A DNA stretch of 64,000 bases, from the NCBI GenBank assembly GCA_033063855.1, contig CP093830.1, forward strand, positions 14,632,854 through 14,696,853, given 5' to 3'. Of the stretch, positions 23,825 to 36,683 are shown in pieces. The notes beneath the pieces are model-generated. The model did no database searches. It saw only the letters and a program-made list of their open reading frames with translations, and was not told where the DNA came from. How positions within the stretch are numbered: position 1 is the first letter of the stretch; every line of letters begins with the position of its first letter. Source of the DNA: Smittia aterrima (Eukaryota > Arthropoda > Insecta > Diptera > Chironomidae). The position numbers and the translations under genes were made by a program.

Positions 23825-25231
23825 AAGTCAAAGTTTCGAATAACAACAAACCATAAGATAAGAAGTTTATAATATTAAAGAAGAGAAGAGTGAAACGAAA
23901 TTCCTGTTTTCTTATTGGCTCATTAAAATTCGTTTCTTTTCGTTTTCCCCCTTTGCTTGAAAGTTTCGACGTTCATCTTCGTCTGCTTGCCTCGTACACG
24001 AAAAAACATTTTGGTGTTTGAGGAAAAAAGTTAATTTAACCACATTTTTCTTTCATCAAACGCTGATAATCGACTCAGCACTGTTCACCATTTTTCAATG
24101 ACAAAAATTTCTGATGAATCGACTAGGCGAGCAGAAATTTTAAAAAAATCGGATAGGAGTAAATTTTTTTAAAACGATGCAGAAAAAGAGTGAAATCTCG
24201 ACCGAGATTGAGGTGAATGCATGAACGATAGCAAGGCGTCATAAATATTTTAGGACATTGAACCGTTCGTGTTGTCGTTTCGTTTGTTTTGGTCGAATTT
24301 TTCATTCTTATTTTCAACGATCTGAGTTTATTGCTTCGATCACCCGATTAAATCGACTAATGAACCTCTTCAACAACTTGTGACCGTGTCTAACTCAACG
24401 GCTTTGATATTGCTGAGGCAGAATTTCATTCGCTTAGTTTGATTGAAAAAAATCTGCAAGCACGAGAAAATTTTAAATTGCACAAGGATTAAAATATGAT
24501 GCTCGCGAATACATGGGATTAAAACTTTGATCGTTTTTCAAAACAAACGAGCGGATGTTTTCAGCAACGAAGCACATTTTCCCGTAATTCATTGGAGAGC
24601 TTTTATCGTCATCGCTTCCGAAGCAATTTTGACAGACCAACAAAGCTATCAAGTCCAACAAACCTTCAAAGCAACAAACTGTGACAAGGTCATATAGAAA
24701 TTTTTCGGTTCACGCTATTGGGATCGCAGGAACATGAAGATTGTTGGATCACCGAAATGTTTGTTGCCGCCGAAAATCTCCGAATAAATTTGGATGGACT
24801 ATGATTGACGAATCTTATCAGACTTTTTATTGCATAGAGAAATTTGAACGATGCAGAGAATTGACGTAAGATTAACACCGATAAACCTATTGATCAAGTT
24901 TCACATTTGCAATTGTCATTAAACGAAAATGTCATGAATTTTCAGCTTGGCCTTATTCAAACGAAAAACATTTAAATTTCAAATTTTAAAGTACTTTCAA
25001 TGTTGACTGTTTCAAAGACATATCAAAGATTGTTTGTTCACATTTTCATATTGAGGTATTCTTAAATAGCGCGATAGTTATAAGCTTCATACTCAAGATG
25101 AAATGCCATTTTTAAAATGTTTATTCTTCAAGTGGTATTATTTCAAGTAAATTTTGCTTTGAATTCTGATAAGAAAGTTTTCAAAGAACTTGGCGAGCGA
25201 AATAAAATTCAAGAAGGAATATTCATTAGGA

Positions 25232-25344
25232 GTAGATAAAAGAGTTTCACAATCAAGAAAAGTGTATGTTTCTTTAGTCTCGTCACAGTAGATTGAAGAG
25301 CTTCACGATAATCAAGAGTGTACATTTATTTAGTCGTCTCGTAA
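25232..25344. repeat. diverged two-unit tandem duplication
   Basis: Two units of about 56 bases (25232-25287 and 25288-25344) share GTAGAT, AGAG-TTCAC, AATCAAGA, GTGTA, TTTAGT and CTCGT in the same order with small indels. Noncoding. Confidence 0.5.
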
Positions 25345-28300
25345 CTTTTTGTTTTCATCATTTGCCTCAATTTATGCAACTGTGATTGCGGTTTTCGCCT
25401 GAAACTTCACAGATTTATCCAAATTTCCTCAGTTGATTACAAAAGTTTGAAGAATTCTCTTGTGTTACTTAGCAAGGTCGTTGAAACATTGTGAAATGAT
25501 TTATCACCGAAGCGTCAACTTATTGTCTCGTATGAATCAGCCCGCGATGAAGTTCTCGCGAGAAAAATTAATTAAACCCGTATGAAAGCGGCAGCTTTCA
25601 TCAATTTCAATCAAGATTTTTTCCTCTTCCGTCTAAAGTCGAAAGATTAATTCTAGAATTCTTTTATTTGATTTCAGCTGGTACGTCATTAATTCTCTGC
25701 ATTTCAACATGAAAAAGGTAAAAAGATTCAATCACGCGACTTATCACAAAGAAGCAAAAATGAAAGTAATTAAAAAGTCATTTGCATGTGAAAAGGGTTG
25801 GTAAACGATAGGCGAAGTCAGCAGAAAAAGTTCTAGTGGAAAATTCTGGAACATTTCACTCATAAATCATTCGGAGGAAAAACGAGCAGAGGCAGCAAAC
25901 GAAATCTCATGGAGTTTTCATTCTGTAACTGCTATTGTTTGCGGCGTTTGCGAGGCCAAAAGAAGAAGAAGAATCCCCTGAGATGTCGAGTATATTCTAA
26001 TTTAATGATAAACGGTTATGAGAGGATGTACACCTGAAACAAAAAATTTTGTTCCATAACCTCAAAGGGTTTATCTTGACTTCCCGCCGCAATATGAAAG
26101 CTGCAATTAAGCGGAAGGAAAATTGAATTGGAGATTTCAATAACACAGAACAATTCAGATTTTTTACATTTCAAAGTGTTGGAGAGTCATTCATCTATCA
26201 AAGCAGTAAATAAATTTAAAATTTTTACTTTAAATTTATCATAATCCAAACTTTAATTTAAAAGAAAATGTAAAAGCTTTTTTCATTCATCTTGTAAATT
26301 TTCATCTTGTGAATTTGTGATGATGTTCAAGATGAATACGAATACAATTACTTGAGATAATAACAAGCAAAAGTAAGTTCATACAGAGAACTAAGTGATG
26401 ACAATGCAAACTAATTACTTCATAGTAAAAGTAGAAACCCTACGAAGAGCCCATTTAACATGAATTTGCCACAAATGCAATTTCTTGTATCAAGAATACC
26501 AAAAGAGATTATAAAGTTCTCCACTCAGAAAGCGAAGAGTATTAAAGAAAACTTTTCATCTTCGTTACGTGAATCTCTTTAGCTTGAAAGCCATTCAACA
26601 CTCTTCCGGAAGAGACAAAAATTTACGGCCGAACATAAAGTGATCGTAACAACTTTCTATCAAATCCGAGTAATGGGGCTGTTAATTCAGCAATTAAGAG
26701 ACTGAGCAACTTTTTAGTAAGCGAAAATTATGCATAATTGACGCCTCAACTGCAAAGTGTGGCACTTCTGAAGCGACCGATTCCTCCGCAAATTGTTCAA
26801 AGACGCAATAAATACTTTTGTTCTTAAATTGTTGAGAGTCAAAAGAATTTTCTGAACGTTCAACTGCAGTTGTTGGAGAAATAATCCATTTTTATGGGTT
26901 TTTTCCTCTTTCGGCCCAAGAAGAGATATTCTTCGGTGGCAGGACTTTAGGGAATTACAGTAGAGTGTGAGGGAAAATATTTTTAATTTTTATGGTTTTT
27001 CCTGTTCTGCTGAAAGTTTTATGGTTTTTTATATCCATTGTTCATGCTACAGCCTTCTGTTTTTGCTCGTGCAAAAAAAAAGTTTCCAATCAATTTTATC
27101 CAAACCAGGAAAATGTATTACATGTATGGGTTTAATTAACGGCACTGAGAAGGAAGCCGGAACGAACTTTTTCGCCTTGAACATTTATTGCCAAAGCATA
27201 GAAACTTTTCTCGAACACTTTTTTTGTTCCGTTAAGCAGTCATTACGGATAATCATGGATGTGTGCCAATTGCAAGCAATGTTTTATTTTTATGGGACAC
27301 GACGAAACAGAAAGATAAAAAAACTGATTGTCTTCTATAATTGTTCTGTTTTTCGAAAGCAAAATTCTACTCTAAAAGAGCTTTATAAAACTTATTTTGG
27401 AATTTAGAACAATTTCAAAAAAATGGAATTTTATATTTGGCATTTTTTGATAAAAATTGGATAAAGCAGCCCTTTTTTTTTATTGACATCTGATTTTTTT
27501 AAAAACAGTCTTAGAATTTAAGTATTACCAAAAAACTGCAATGCATACTTTTCCCAAAATATCACATTATTTCAAAAAAAAATTATTTTGAACAAAGTTT
27601 TGAATTTGTTTTTCCTCCAAATTATATCATCATTAGTCCCTATTTCTCTTTAATTTTTTTTAATATAAATTAATAAAAGGCTTTATTATTTCATTCAAAA
27701 TTCCATCTGAAACGAACCATCGCTGACAAACAAGTTACCGATGTTGCTCGTACATCAATCGTACAGTTTTTCGACCAGGCGCACAAAATATTAGAGAGCG
27801 CTCACGACTCAACAGAAACGAAATGCGAAAGGGGATAGAAAATGTTTAGCTTGCCGTTCAGAACACAAGACAAACGGCCAAATGGAAGAAGCAAAGCCGC
27901 AGTCAATAATAAACTAAGCGTCAAATGACGCTGTGAGTTATATTCTATTAGGTTCGCATAACTCTCCAGCACAACTCTCGTGCTACCCATTTGAACTTTC
28001 ACATATTAAATAAACTGTGAATTCATTAAAAGACTCAAATTCAATTGATAACAATTTGCCGTTTTGCGTTCATCAATTTTTCAAATCATTAAATTCGAGT
28101 TCGACCAATTCGACAAAATATTTCGCAAGCAACATTTTCAGTAAATTATGTAAAACTATTTCATTCTCATGTGCCTGTGTCCCTCCATAGCTATAAGCAA
28201 ATCCAAAGCGTTGATGGTGATAATTTACCAAAAAATGGAATCTCTCACAGAAAATTTATCGTCGCTGTTGGAATTTCGTGCTTTAAAATATTTCGCGTTG

Positions 28301-28911
28301 CATTTTTTTCCGGTTTACTTCTGCTGCTCTTCCCAGTTCAGTTTCGAGGTTCATGCCGAGTTTCTGCAGAGTTTAATGATCGGTTTAATGTTTCGAATAA
28401 ATCTGAATGCCACCAGGTGAATGAAAAGCTTAAACATGAAATATTTGAAATTTAAGAAACTTTTCGTGTCGAGTTCTTTCTACTCTTTGTATGTGAGAAA
28501 GTTATTCAAGGCTCACTTGACCAATGCAGTTTTCGCTCATAAATTGCCAGCTCGTGAGAAATTTACCATCGACTGAAAGGCTTTGATTTACATTTAAAAT
28601 GTAACATTTTTAACGTTTGCGTGTACGATCAGACTTTAAACTTGAAATCCGTTATTTACTGAATTCCTCAATAAAAAATTGTTCTTTATTAGCAAAGCAA
28701 TTCTTGTTAACAAACGCATCTCTGTGAAACTAACTTTGATGTCAAGGCATTACAAATGCATAGAATTAAAAAGAGAAGACTCGTCATTCAACACGTCGAA
28801 ATAAAAAAAAATACCAATGTGCAAGTGTTGCGTGTTAGGATGCTGACACAAAATTTTGTTTTGTCTGCCTTCACATGCAATACACGTAACAGACATAACG
28901 AGAGGCAAAAC

Positions 28912-28932
28912 CGAGAGAGAGAGAGAGAGAGC
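28912..28932. repeat. (GA)n microsatellite
   Basis: A run of about ten GA dinucleotides; it could also act as a GAGA-factor site cluster. Confidence 0.7.
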
Positions 28933-29990
28933 AAGTTTACATTTTCATGGCAACAGACTCGAGAGTTGATTTCTATCCATTGCCATAAGACTCGTTACAT
29001 CGAGAGAGTTTCTCTTATCACATCAGACTTTCTTGAATAAAAATTGAAAGCAACAGATTGCAAACGACGAGCTAATTAACGATTACATATTTGATTAGTT
29101 TGTTGACGAAAGTAGAGCTTAAATTCCGATGTAAATGAGAGGCGTTAAAATTTCGTTCAGTTGTGTTTGATGATGATTAATTGCATTTGAAGTTCAAAAC
29201 TCTAATAAATTATCGACATACATTCCCATGATTGACTCTGAAGGTTGTCGCATTCGTTGGCGTCTAACCCAGTAAAATCGAACGAGTAATTGATAAATTT
29301 ATAAAAAAAATTCGCTTTCCACGTTCACCAACATCAACACTAACGATTTCTCTTCTGTGTCTGTAAAGAAACACGAGAGTCGAGCCTTCGTGTTTCTATT
29401 GGATGTAAGCTCGGATCGTACGATCGGTGTTTCGTTAGTAATTTTCCTAAACGAAATATGAGCGAAACTGTTGAAACCGCCAAGTCATGAGAAATACCAA
29501 GAAAAATGATCGAATGACTTTTTATCGTTGGTGTAAAAGCTTATGACGCTAACCAAAGAAACATACGATATTTTAAAAGAGAGAAGTCGCTTTCAATTGG
29601 GCCGCTGAGATTGCGAAAGTGATTCATGAATCTCGAAAAGCAGTAAAATTGTCACTGAACGTTGTTAATCAAACATTACAAATCGTAGTTGAGAGCCTTA
29701 GTTATATTTGCAAGACAGCCTTCAGAATATATCGAAATGAGTCAAAGCCGAGATAGTCGGAAGCATCAACTGATAGCAGGAACGAAAACATCTTTAAGCT
29801 CACCTTTATCGGAATTTATTCGAACTTGAAACCTCATTGACTATAAAAGCGCAAAACCCCCATAGACTTGCATGAAAGCGAAATTTAAGTTTACGAATTT
29901 TATTAATGTGTCAATCACTTGAGGTTCTTAAACACGAATGAGGAATTCCTTATAAATTCGTTTTATTCATAAATATTTTGTTATTTTGAA

Positions 29991-30040
29991 AACAACAAAA
30001 TATTTCGCAAAAGTTGTAATTTGCAAAATATTTTGTTGTT
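29991..30040. repeat. long imperfect hairpin
   Basis: Left arm 29991-30011 and right arm 30020-30040 are complementary at 20 of 21 positions (arms begin AACAACAAAATATTTCGC and TTTGCAAAATATTTTGTT), with an 8-base loop. It is AT-rich and noncoding. The sequence just before the left arm also repeats ATAAATATTTTGTT directly. Confidence 0.6.
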
Positions 30041-30405
30041 TATGATTTAATAGTGAATTGCTAAGAGCACAGATATTTGCTTACACGTGATATCAACACA
30101 TGCTTTCTACGTCATGTTGGACGATTTCTCTCTTTTCATTCGTAATTCTCTTCTCTCATGAACCAACCTCCGTTTGTGTTGTTGCGCGACTGAAATATAT
30201 TTACGACGAGTGAAGATAATTCTCAAATCAGTCTTTCAGAAAACTTCGTCGAGCTTAAACGCCTTTGAGAAGAAACAATTTTAACTTCTGCCAAAAGGCC
30301 TCGCGAATTTTTTTTTTGAAATACTTTTCAACTCTCTTTTCTTTCGTTGCTTCTGAAAATTTTAAAATAAAAAGAAGTGAAGAAGAAGAGTTAGCCAAGT
30401 TTATT

Positions 30406-30442
30406 TATATAAAGTTGTCGTTCGGAATCAAATCGTTCAATT
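30406..30442 (+). promoter_or_regulatory. core promoter of 14-Cys paralog 1 (TATA + Inr)
   Basis: TATATAAA at 30406-30413 is followed by an initiator-like TCAATT at 30437-30442 with A30439 33 bases downstream. The 5' UTR would be about 164 nt. Confidence 0.5.
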
Positions 30443-30602
30443 GAGTTGATTGAAGTTTCATTGCTACTGCAAATTGAGCAAAATCATTTCTTCATCGAGA
30501 CGAAGTCAATTAAGCGCTTAATTGAATTAAATTACCAGCAACACAAGAAAGTTACGTGAAGGGAACCTTAGTCAACCTATCGTGCAAACAAGAAAGTTCA
30601 TC

Positions 30603-33600
30603 ATGCAAAGCAGTCTATCGTTGGTTTTTAACAAGCTCTCGTTGCTCGTTACACTTTTAATTACAGGTAAGACATTGTTCACTTGAAGTCCATGATGAAG
30701 TTCATTGCTTGAGAATCAAATTATGTCACATTTCATTTGTTATGCAAATGATAATCTTTTGTGTACGATATCGTGATAAATAAATACGCAAATTAAAGTT
30801 TCCGCTGTGAGGAAAAAGAAAAGTCCACCAGGATTTCTTCCCACCACGGCCCCTTCAGTCGACTCTTGTCGCTGCTGTAAAAAAAAACTCTCTTAAATTT
30901 TTAAAAATATCATTAATTTTGCAATTCCCTGCTGAAATTCCTTTTCTAACCCTTTCAAGAGACGTGATGCTGACTGTCGACAACTTTTGCTTTCCCTTCC
31001 ATTTAACGAAGTCATTAATTTTTAATTATTTGTCCGTTCTACCTCATCTTTGACTGGCCCGATTTACTCTTTTCCATTTCATTTATATCAAAGCTTCAGA
31101 TTAAATTCAAAGAGTTTTACATTTTGATGATAAATAATCTCAACTTTTTCTGTTCACTTTTTTGGATTCTAATTAAATATCAATCTTGAATATAAAAGTT
31201 TCCAGCAAAAAGTCAATGGCATCAAAGAGCAATTCAGTTAAACTACAAAAGCTGTTTCACTATATAAACTTACTTTTGTTACGGATTTTCAGCATTGAGT
31301 GGCAAATATTTTATTCATTCAATGCTAATAGTGTTTCTCTCAGATATTCTTAAATCCTTGAGCCTTTCTTATTCTCATGAAGAGCAAGGAAAGTTCTTGT
31401 TGACGACACTTCTTACCTTATCTAAAATCAAAATACAGCTCTTACTCTTCTTGCGGGAATGTTGAGAAATTTCTTAAGAGCAAAAGCAAACACATTTCTA
31501 AGACATGAAGAGATGCACGAAAGCTCTAGAAGTTTCTCGATGTGCTTCGGGCGGCACCTCGCAAAACATTTAATGCAAATATTAGAGAATCTTTCACAAA
31601 CATGACGTGGGAGCGCGATGATTGATTTGTCAACAAATTAGAAAAGCATTTTCGATGCTTGTCTTTCGTCAATCGTATGCAAACGAAAATCGGCGTGTAC
31701 GGGGAAATTCTGAGGGAGAACAACTCCTTTTACTCAATGGGCAAACATAGCATTAAGAGATTACATCAAATGAAGCAAAATATTTTTGTCACGTAATTGT
31801 TTCTAAAGCTGTTGGTGGAACTTTTATTGGAGAGACAGGTTCCCACTTCTACTCGTCAACGAATTAAAAATGTTTTTCAACAACAATCAGTCAACTGTTC
31901 AAACAGATCGCGCTATAGATGACGTTGCCAATATCACGCGATACTCATTTGCAATACCAGTTTAAGCAACTTGGTCGTAAAAGTATGAAGAAAACAAAAT
32001 TCGACGATCGTTCAAGATTTACTCAATGAAAAGTTGTAAAAGTTTTTAAAAGAAAAATCTCGCACCACGTCATTTTTATCGCTAAAATGTGGTGTGACTC
32101 GTGTGAGTCGGCGAACGATAATGACAAAAAAAAATCTTCGTTTGGCATTGAAAATCGGTCGCGGAATTTTTCGGCACTCAGTATTATCGTATGGGGAAGT
32201 TGTGAGTTTTGCCAACCAGATTGTGGCGGATTTTCGTGAGAAGATAATTTGCAAGATTGCCTGATTTTCTTAAGATTAGATAAGCGAAATGTCTGCAATT
32301 ATTTAAGTTCATGAGAGATCGTCAAGACTTAACTTAAAGTTTCTAAAAAGCAGGGTGGATGTACTCGGTATGGTACCAGTACATTTTGAGTTACCTTATT
32401 ATAAGTTATCTTATAATACAAAAAAACAACCTTAAAGGTACCTCCACCCTGCTAAATCGAAATATTAAAAGAACAATGATTGTTCAAGTGTTTGACGCAA
32501 ATCGAACAAAAAGACAGCGAAGCTGAACAACCATCGCAATCAATAAAACTAGCAAAGATGTATTAGTAGTTTTTGCATTCAATATTTAATTGACGTAATC
32601 GCGTAGAGGTGAAACAGAGAAGAAAAAAATCGTATGATCGTCGACAGGCCCAATAGGAAACGAGGGCTCGTCTCACATATCCACTAATACATTTAACGTG
32701 GTGGTCTTCCGTTGGCATAAATGCAACAGTAAAGAAGAGTTCAGTAGACTTAAGGAAGAAAAACGAGTCGTTAAAGATTAACGACATGCTTCGTTCGATA
32801 CGAAGAAACTTAAATTCCCGGTCGGAAAAGTCTCCTGGTGTATGCTTTGATATTTTGACTTAATCGGTCAATTTAATTTTATATGGGTTCGCTATAAGGC
32901 TTATAGTTGAAGTAGATGAATCATCTCAAGAGAGGTAAAATCGTTAAATGCACGAGAAAGCAAAGAAGAAATTATTTTCCTGAATCGCTTCTCAGCTTTA
33001 TGTTGTTGAAACACAAAATTAATCATGTCATTTAATTTGAGGGCAATGCTTTTACGGCTTCGATATAAAGAAATTCCTGAGGGGCGAATCAAATCAAATA
33101 ATGCTGTTCAATTACCGTCCTACCTATGCGAGCATCGTATAAAAATTTTCAATGAACGTATACAGCGATGGCATTCAAAGCTGTCAAGTCCGGTGTTCGA
33201 GAACATTGAGGGCAGCGAAGCAAGTGAATTATGAATATTTAAAATAAAGGCAATGGTCACAAAAGTTTTTGCAACCGCACCTGAAAAAAAAACTCACACT
33301 CAGACTTTCCCCCGAAAGCATGAAAGCATTTTTTGGGCTTTTATCCGCATTTAAATTAACAGTGAAATGGTTCAAAATTGTCTCATTCGAATATAATCTT
33401 TGCGTTAACGACGGATAAAAGCCCATTAGAAAATGTGAACATTGTGATAAACTCTATATTTCTTGTTTTTCCTTGCGGGAAACATAAAAGCCACTGACGA
33501 AGAAGAGAGCGGAAAAGTCACATAAAAATTTGAATACGCGGTCGAGTCGAAACAACAAGATCGTTTCGTTTAATGTACAGCTGAGAGTAAGTCGACTGTA

Positions 33601-35561
33601 AATTTAGATTGTGAAACAAGTGGCAGTCGAGAAGAGTCTAGACGAGAAATGAAGTCAAACTGTAGTTAGACTCAATGAGAAAATTAGTTCATCACGAGAA
33701 GACGAAGCTATGTAAGATTTACAGTTGCAGTAGTTCGATCGACGCTAAAGAGTCTCGTTGGACTTCAGCCAACAAAAAAATTACGAAACAACAGCAGGAT
33801 GCTCAAAGAAGCGTGAGCAAATGTGTTAAACTTTTGCTTCTCCGCTTGATAAACTTAATGTTTGAACCTCTTCAGAGAACGTTCAAGTCCATTCGCCAAG
33901 ACGTGCACTTGAAGAAATTGAAACTTTCTCGTTGTTTCTGAGCGTCGAGAATTAAAGTAGGGAAATCAAACTCTTTTCACTTCCGAGCTTTTGTTGGGTC
34001 GTTTGGAAAATTTGCTGTTCTGCAAGTCGCAAGTTTATCACAAACTCATAAATGTCACATCCGCTTTGAATTCTTTTCTGCTCGGCAATATCACTAAGTT
34101 TTAATCTGCATTTATCGTTATTTGTTTAGCATTTCTATATCGGGACGGGAAAAACAGTGAAATCCGCTCAAATTGAAAAGTAGTTTTCGCCCCATAAACG
34201 AGCGAGCTCGTCGACAAATTCTCGGTGTACACATGTTGTTTCTATTGCTCAAATCCGATTTGAAAACAAAATATTTTGCTGTAAACTCTTGCAATTGGAA
34301 TCGAGTTTCCCACATAGATTTTTTTACCCGCCATCGTCCACCCCCTGAAAATCTATTTGAATAATCTCTCAATAAAAAGCGTTCCCTTTACTGGGAATAA
34401 ATTTCGAAAATTAAATCGATGGAGAAGTTTTTTTTCCTATCGATTACGCTTTAAATAAATTTCCGGTCATGTCCCATTCACATGTTTGCAATTCACTTTT
34501 TCTACTGGAGAATCTCGTTTCTTGCCCGAAGCAATTTGCAAGATGGACAAACTCTGATTTGGTTCGGCTCTTGAACGACAGACAATCATTTGCAACAGGA
34601 AAATTCTCTGCAAAGAATTAAATTTCAATCGTTTTTTTTTCTCTTCCTTGCAGTTTATGCCACGAAAATACAAGCAGAGGAATGTGGTCATGAGGAGCTA
34701 AACAAGTGCTCAAAGTCACTTCAAGTCCTTAAGTCGGCCACCGATCTGAGTTTCGCTCCGAAACGTGAAGAATTAGCTGAGCTTTGCCCCGATCTCGAAG
34801 CTGGCCTTCGGTGTATTCGTTCTTATACACGACGCTGTATGACTTTACCGCAGCGCCAGCAATTCATGAAAATTTATAAGGTAAATTGATTAGTATTTAA
34901 AAAAAAAATTATTGATTGACTTGGCATATTTGAAAATAACCTAAAATTGTTTCTCTTCTTTCCAGGGAACGGACGATGTCATTCGAGATCTTTGCAGAGA
35001 AGGTGGGGAATATCAGAATGAGTTTCTAAAACATGCATCCTGTTTACGCACGGTCAAGCCACAGCACAAAAAATGCGAAGAGAGCTATCAGGAGACAATG
35101 CTATCACTTAAAACGCCTAAAGCCAATCACACGATGCAGAACGAACAGCAAACGGAACAAAATACAAACGAGGATGTCAGAAAAGTTTGCTGGTGAGTAC
35201 TTGATGCGATAGCATAGATGAAGTGGAGTCAAGCTCATCAATGCGGAATTAATCGCTGAATCTCCTGATCAATGTTATATACTAATTCATGAATTTATTA
35301 CACAGTTCATTCCGGGAATATTTGGATTGCTCAGAGGACGTAACAAGGCGCACATGTGGTGCTGAGACTGGAACATTTATTAGAGGATTTTTGAAAAAAA
35401 TGTCATCGACTCTAGAGAAAGATTATTGCGAGGAGTATTACAAGCATGGCGTTAATCAATGTCCAAATATTTTCTCATCGGCATCGTCCCTCGTCACCGC
35501 ATCTACTGTGGTAAAAGCTCTGCTCGTCTCATTATTCATGGTCTCGTTCAATCTGAGATAA
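30603..35561 (+). CDS. secreted, probably GPI-anchored 14-cysteine protein, paralog 1
   Basis: Exons are 30603-30666, 34654-34880, 34966-35192 and 35306-35561 (257 aa), with a 3987-nt first intron. Not a family I recognise. A signal peptide (MQSSLSLVF ... LLVTLLIT) spans exons 1-2, with likely cleavage near TKIQA. The mature part has 14 cysteines shared with the paralog at 39175-42974: ECG, NKC, ELC, LRC, RRC, DLC, SC, KC, VCC, LDC, RTC, YC, QC. Conserved blocks are ATDLSFAPKREEL, YQNEFLKH and EYLDCSE. The last 20 or so residues are hydrophobic after a small-residue stretch (FSSASSLVTA), like a GPI-attachment signal. A KANHT glycosylation site is present. The exon 1 call rests on the signal peptide, phase 1 and the matching structure of the paralog. 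Confidence 0.72.
30667..34653 (+). other. large first intron of 14-Cys paralog 1
   Basis: A 4-kb intron with donor GTAAGA and acceptor CTTCCTTGCAG. It contains the MITE-like element at 32351-32451; no nested gene was recognised on either strand. Confidence 0.6.
32351..32451. mobile_element. MITE-like element, copy 2 (hAT-like ends)
   Basis: A 101-base noncoding element with terminal inverted repeats CAGGGTGGATGTAC and CAGGGTGGAGGTAC (one mismatch in 14). The 8 bases on each side, CTAAAAAG and CTAAATCG, agree at six of eight positions, which fits a decayed 8-bp target duplication. CAGGG ends and 8-bp duplications are features of hAT transposons, so this is probably a non-autonomous hAT derivative. 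Related to the element at 8591. Confidence 0.65.
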
Positions 35562-36683
35562 AAGCCTGACTTAAACGTGCATGAACTGATGGCTCGACAT
35601 CAACACGAAAGAAACCTGAATGCAAAATCCGTTCCACACAAGATGAAAAAGTATTTTTCAACTTTAAATAATAATCCAGCAAGGAATTAAGAAAAGCTCC
35701 CGACATTAAATTATTTTCTAGCTTGTTAAGTTTTCTATACCAAAAAGAACGAAATGTTAATTGTTTAGTTAGGTTTAGTGCACTTTTAAAACTTTTATTT
35801 TAAGTTAAAAGTAGTTAGATGAGGATTAAATAAAGACGCACGGTTCTGAGACGCCATTTAAATTAAGATAAGTTGAGCACACTCGATGTTTTTGTATACT
35901 AAAATCTGTGATAAAATGAAAATAATTAATTAAAGTGGAAATCGAATAAAGTTTAATTGAGAAAATAATTTTTTATGGAAATTCCTCATTTTGAGAAAAA
36001 TTAAGAAACGCGTAATCATTTTTCAGAATCAGTTATCTAATTGGAAAAACAAAAGAGGAATATCGGTTCAAAACATAAGGATGTCACATCAAATTTATTT
36101 TTTCACGCGCCTCGATTTTATGGCCGCGACATGAGCAACAGGCTTAAAAAATTGAAATACATCGTAGCGAGATGCACAGTTATCGCTTATTCATATAAAG
36201 TTTATTTATCTTCAAAAAATTCATTTGTAATGCAAAAATATTTTGTATTTGGCTTTATAAAAGTGAACGAACTTTGGAAATGAAATAATCATTCTGTGAA
36301 CTTGAATTTTCGCGGAAATATATTGCTTACCATGGAGTTAATTTTTGTCATTTAGTAAAAGTCGTTAGGTCAAGCTCAGTTTATTGATTTACTTATTTGA
36401 ATGGATCGCAGGAGATTTGATCCGGTTGAGAGATTTTGATTTTTGATTTGAGGAAATTTGTTTGGAAGAATAGAAGGTATGCGAATGTATTCAAAATTTT
36501 ATGTAGCAATTTTAGCTTAAAATTGATTTAAATTTGTTGCAGTTTCCGCTTTCAAACAAATACTTTTTTTTTTAATTTATTTTGCTTTTATTAAACTTTA
36601 GTGCGTTCACTCAATAAAAAGACAATCAATGTGATAAAGCTCGTGTGCAACATAGTTAAAACATAATTGAGTCGAAGAGCCAT
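35562..36683. other. intergenic, paralog 1 to CFAP97-domain gene
   Basis: 3' flanks of two convergent genes; AT-rich with several AATAAA motifs. An 80-codon ORF at 36041-36283 has no recognisable features. Confidence 0.5.

Larger units (their letters stand above)
23825..30405. other. 6.6-kb gene desert
   Basis: No supportable gene was found on either strand. Several ORFs of 60-146 codons are low-complexity or overlap one another. Visible structure: a diverged tandem duplication (25232-25344), a (GA)n run at 28912-28932, a long hairpin (29991-30040), and a CACGTG E-box at 30084-30089 about 355 bases upstream of the next promoter. It may hold distal enhancers for flanking genes. Confidence 0.45.

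Noticed and set aside
26967..27407. 146-codon ORF in the gene desert
   Set aside because: Low-complexity, Phe/Cys/Tyr rich, no recognisable motif, surrounded by T-runs.
27802..28002. 66-codon minus-strand ORF with a hydrophobic core
   Set aside because: The core could mimic a signal peptide but it is not at the N-terminus, and no promoter or downstream exon is evident.
28169..28455. Two overlapping plus-strand ORFs of 83 and 94 codons
   Set aside because: Mutually exclusive frames over the same bases without family features; neither is favoured.
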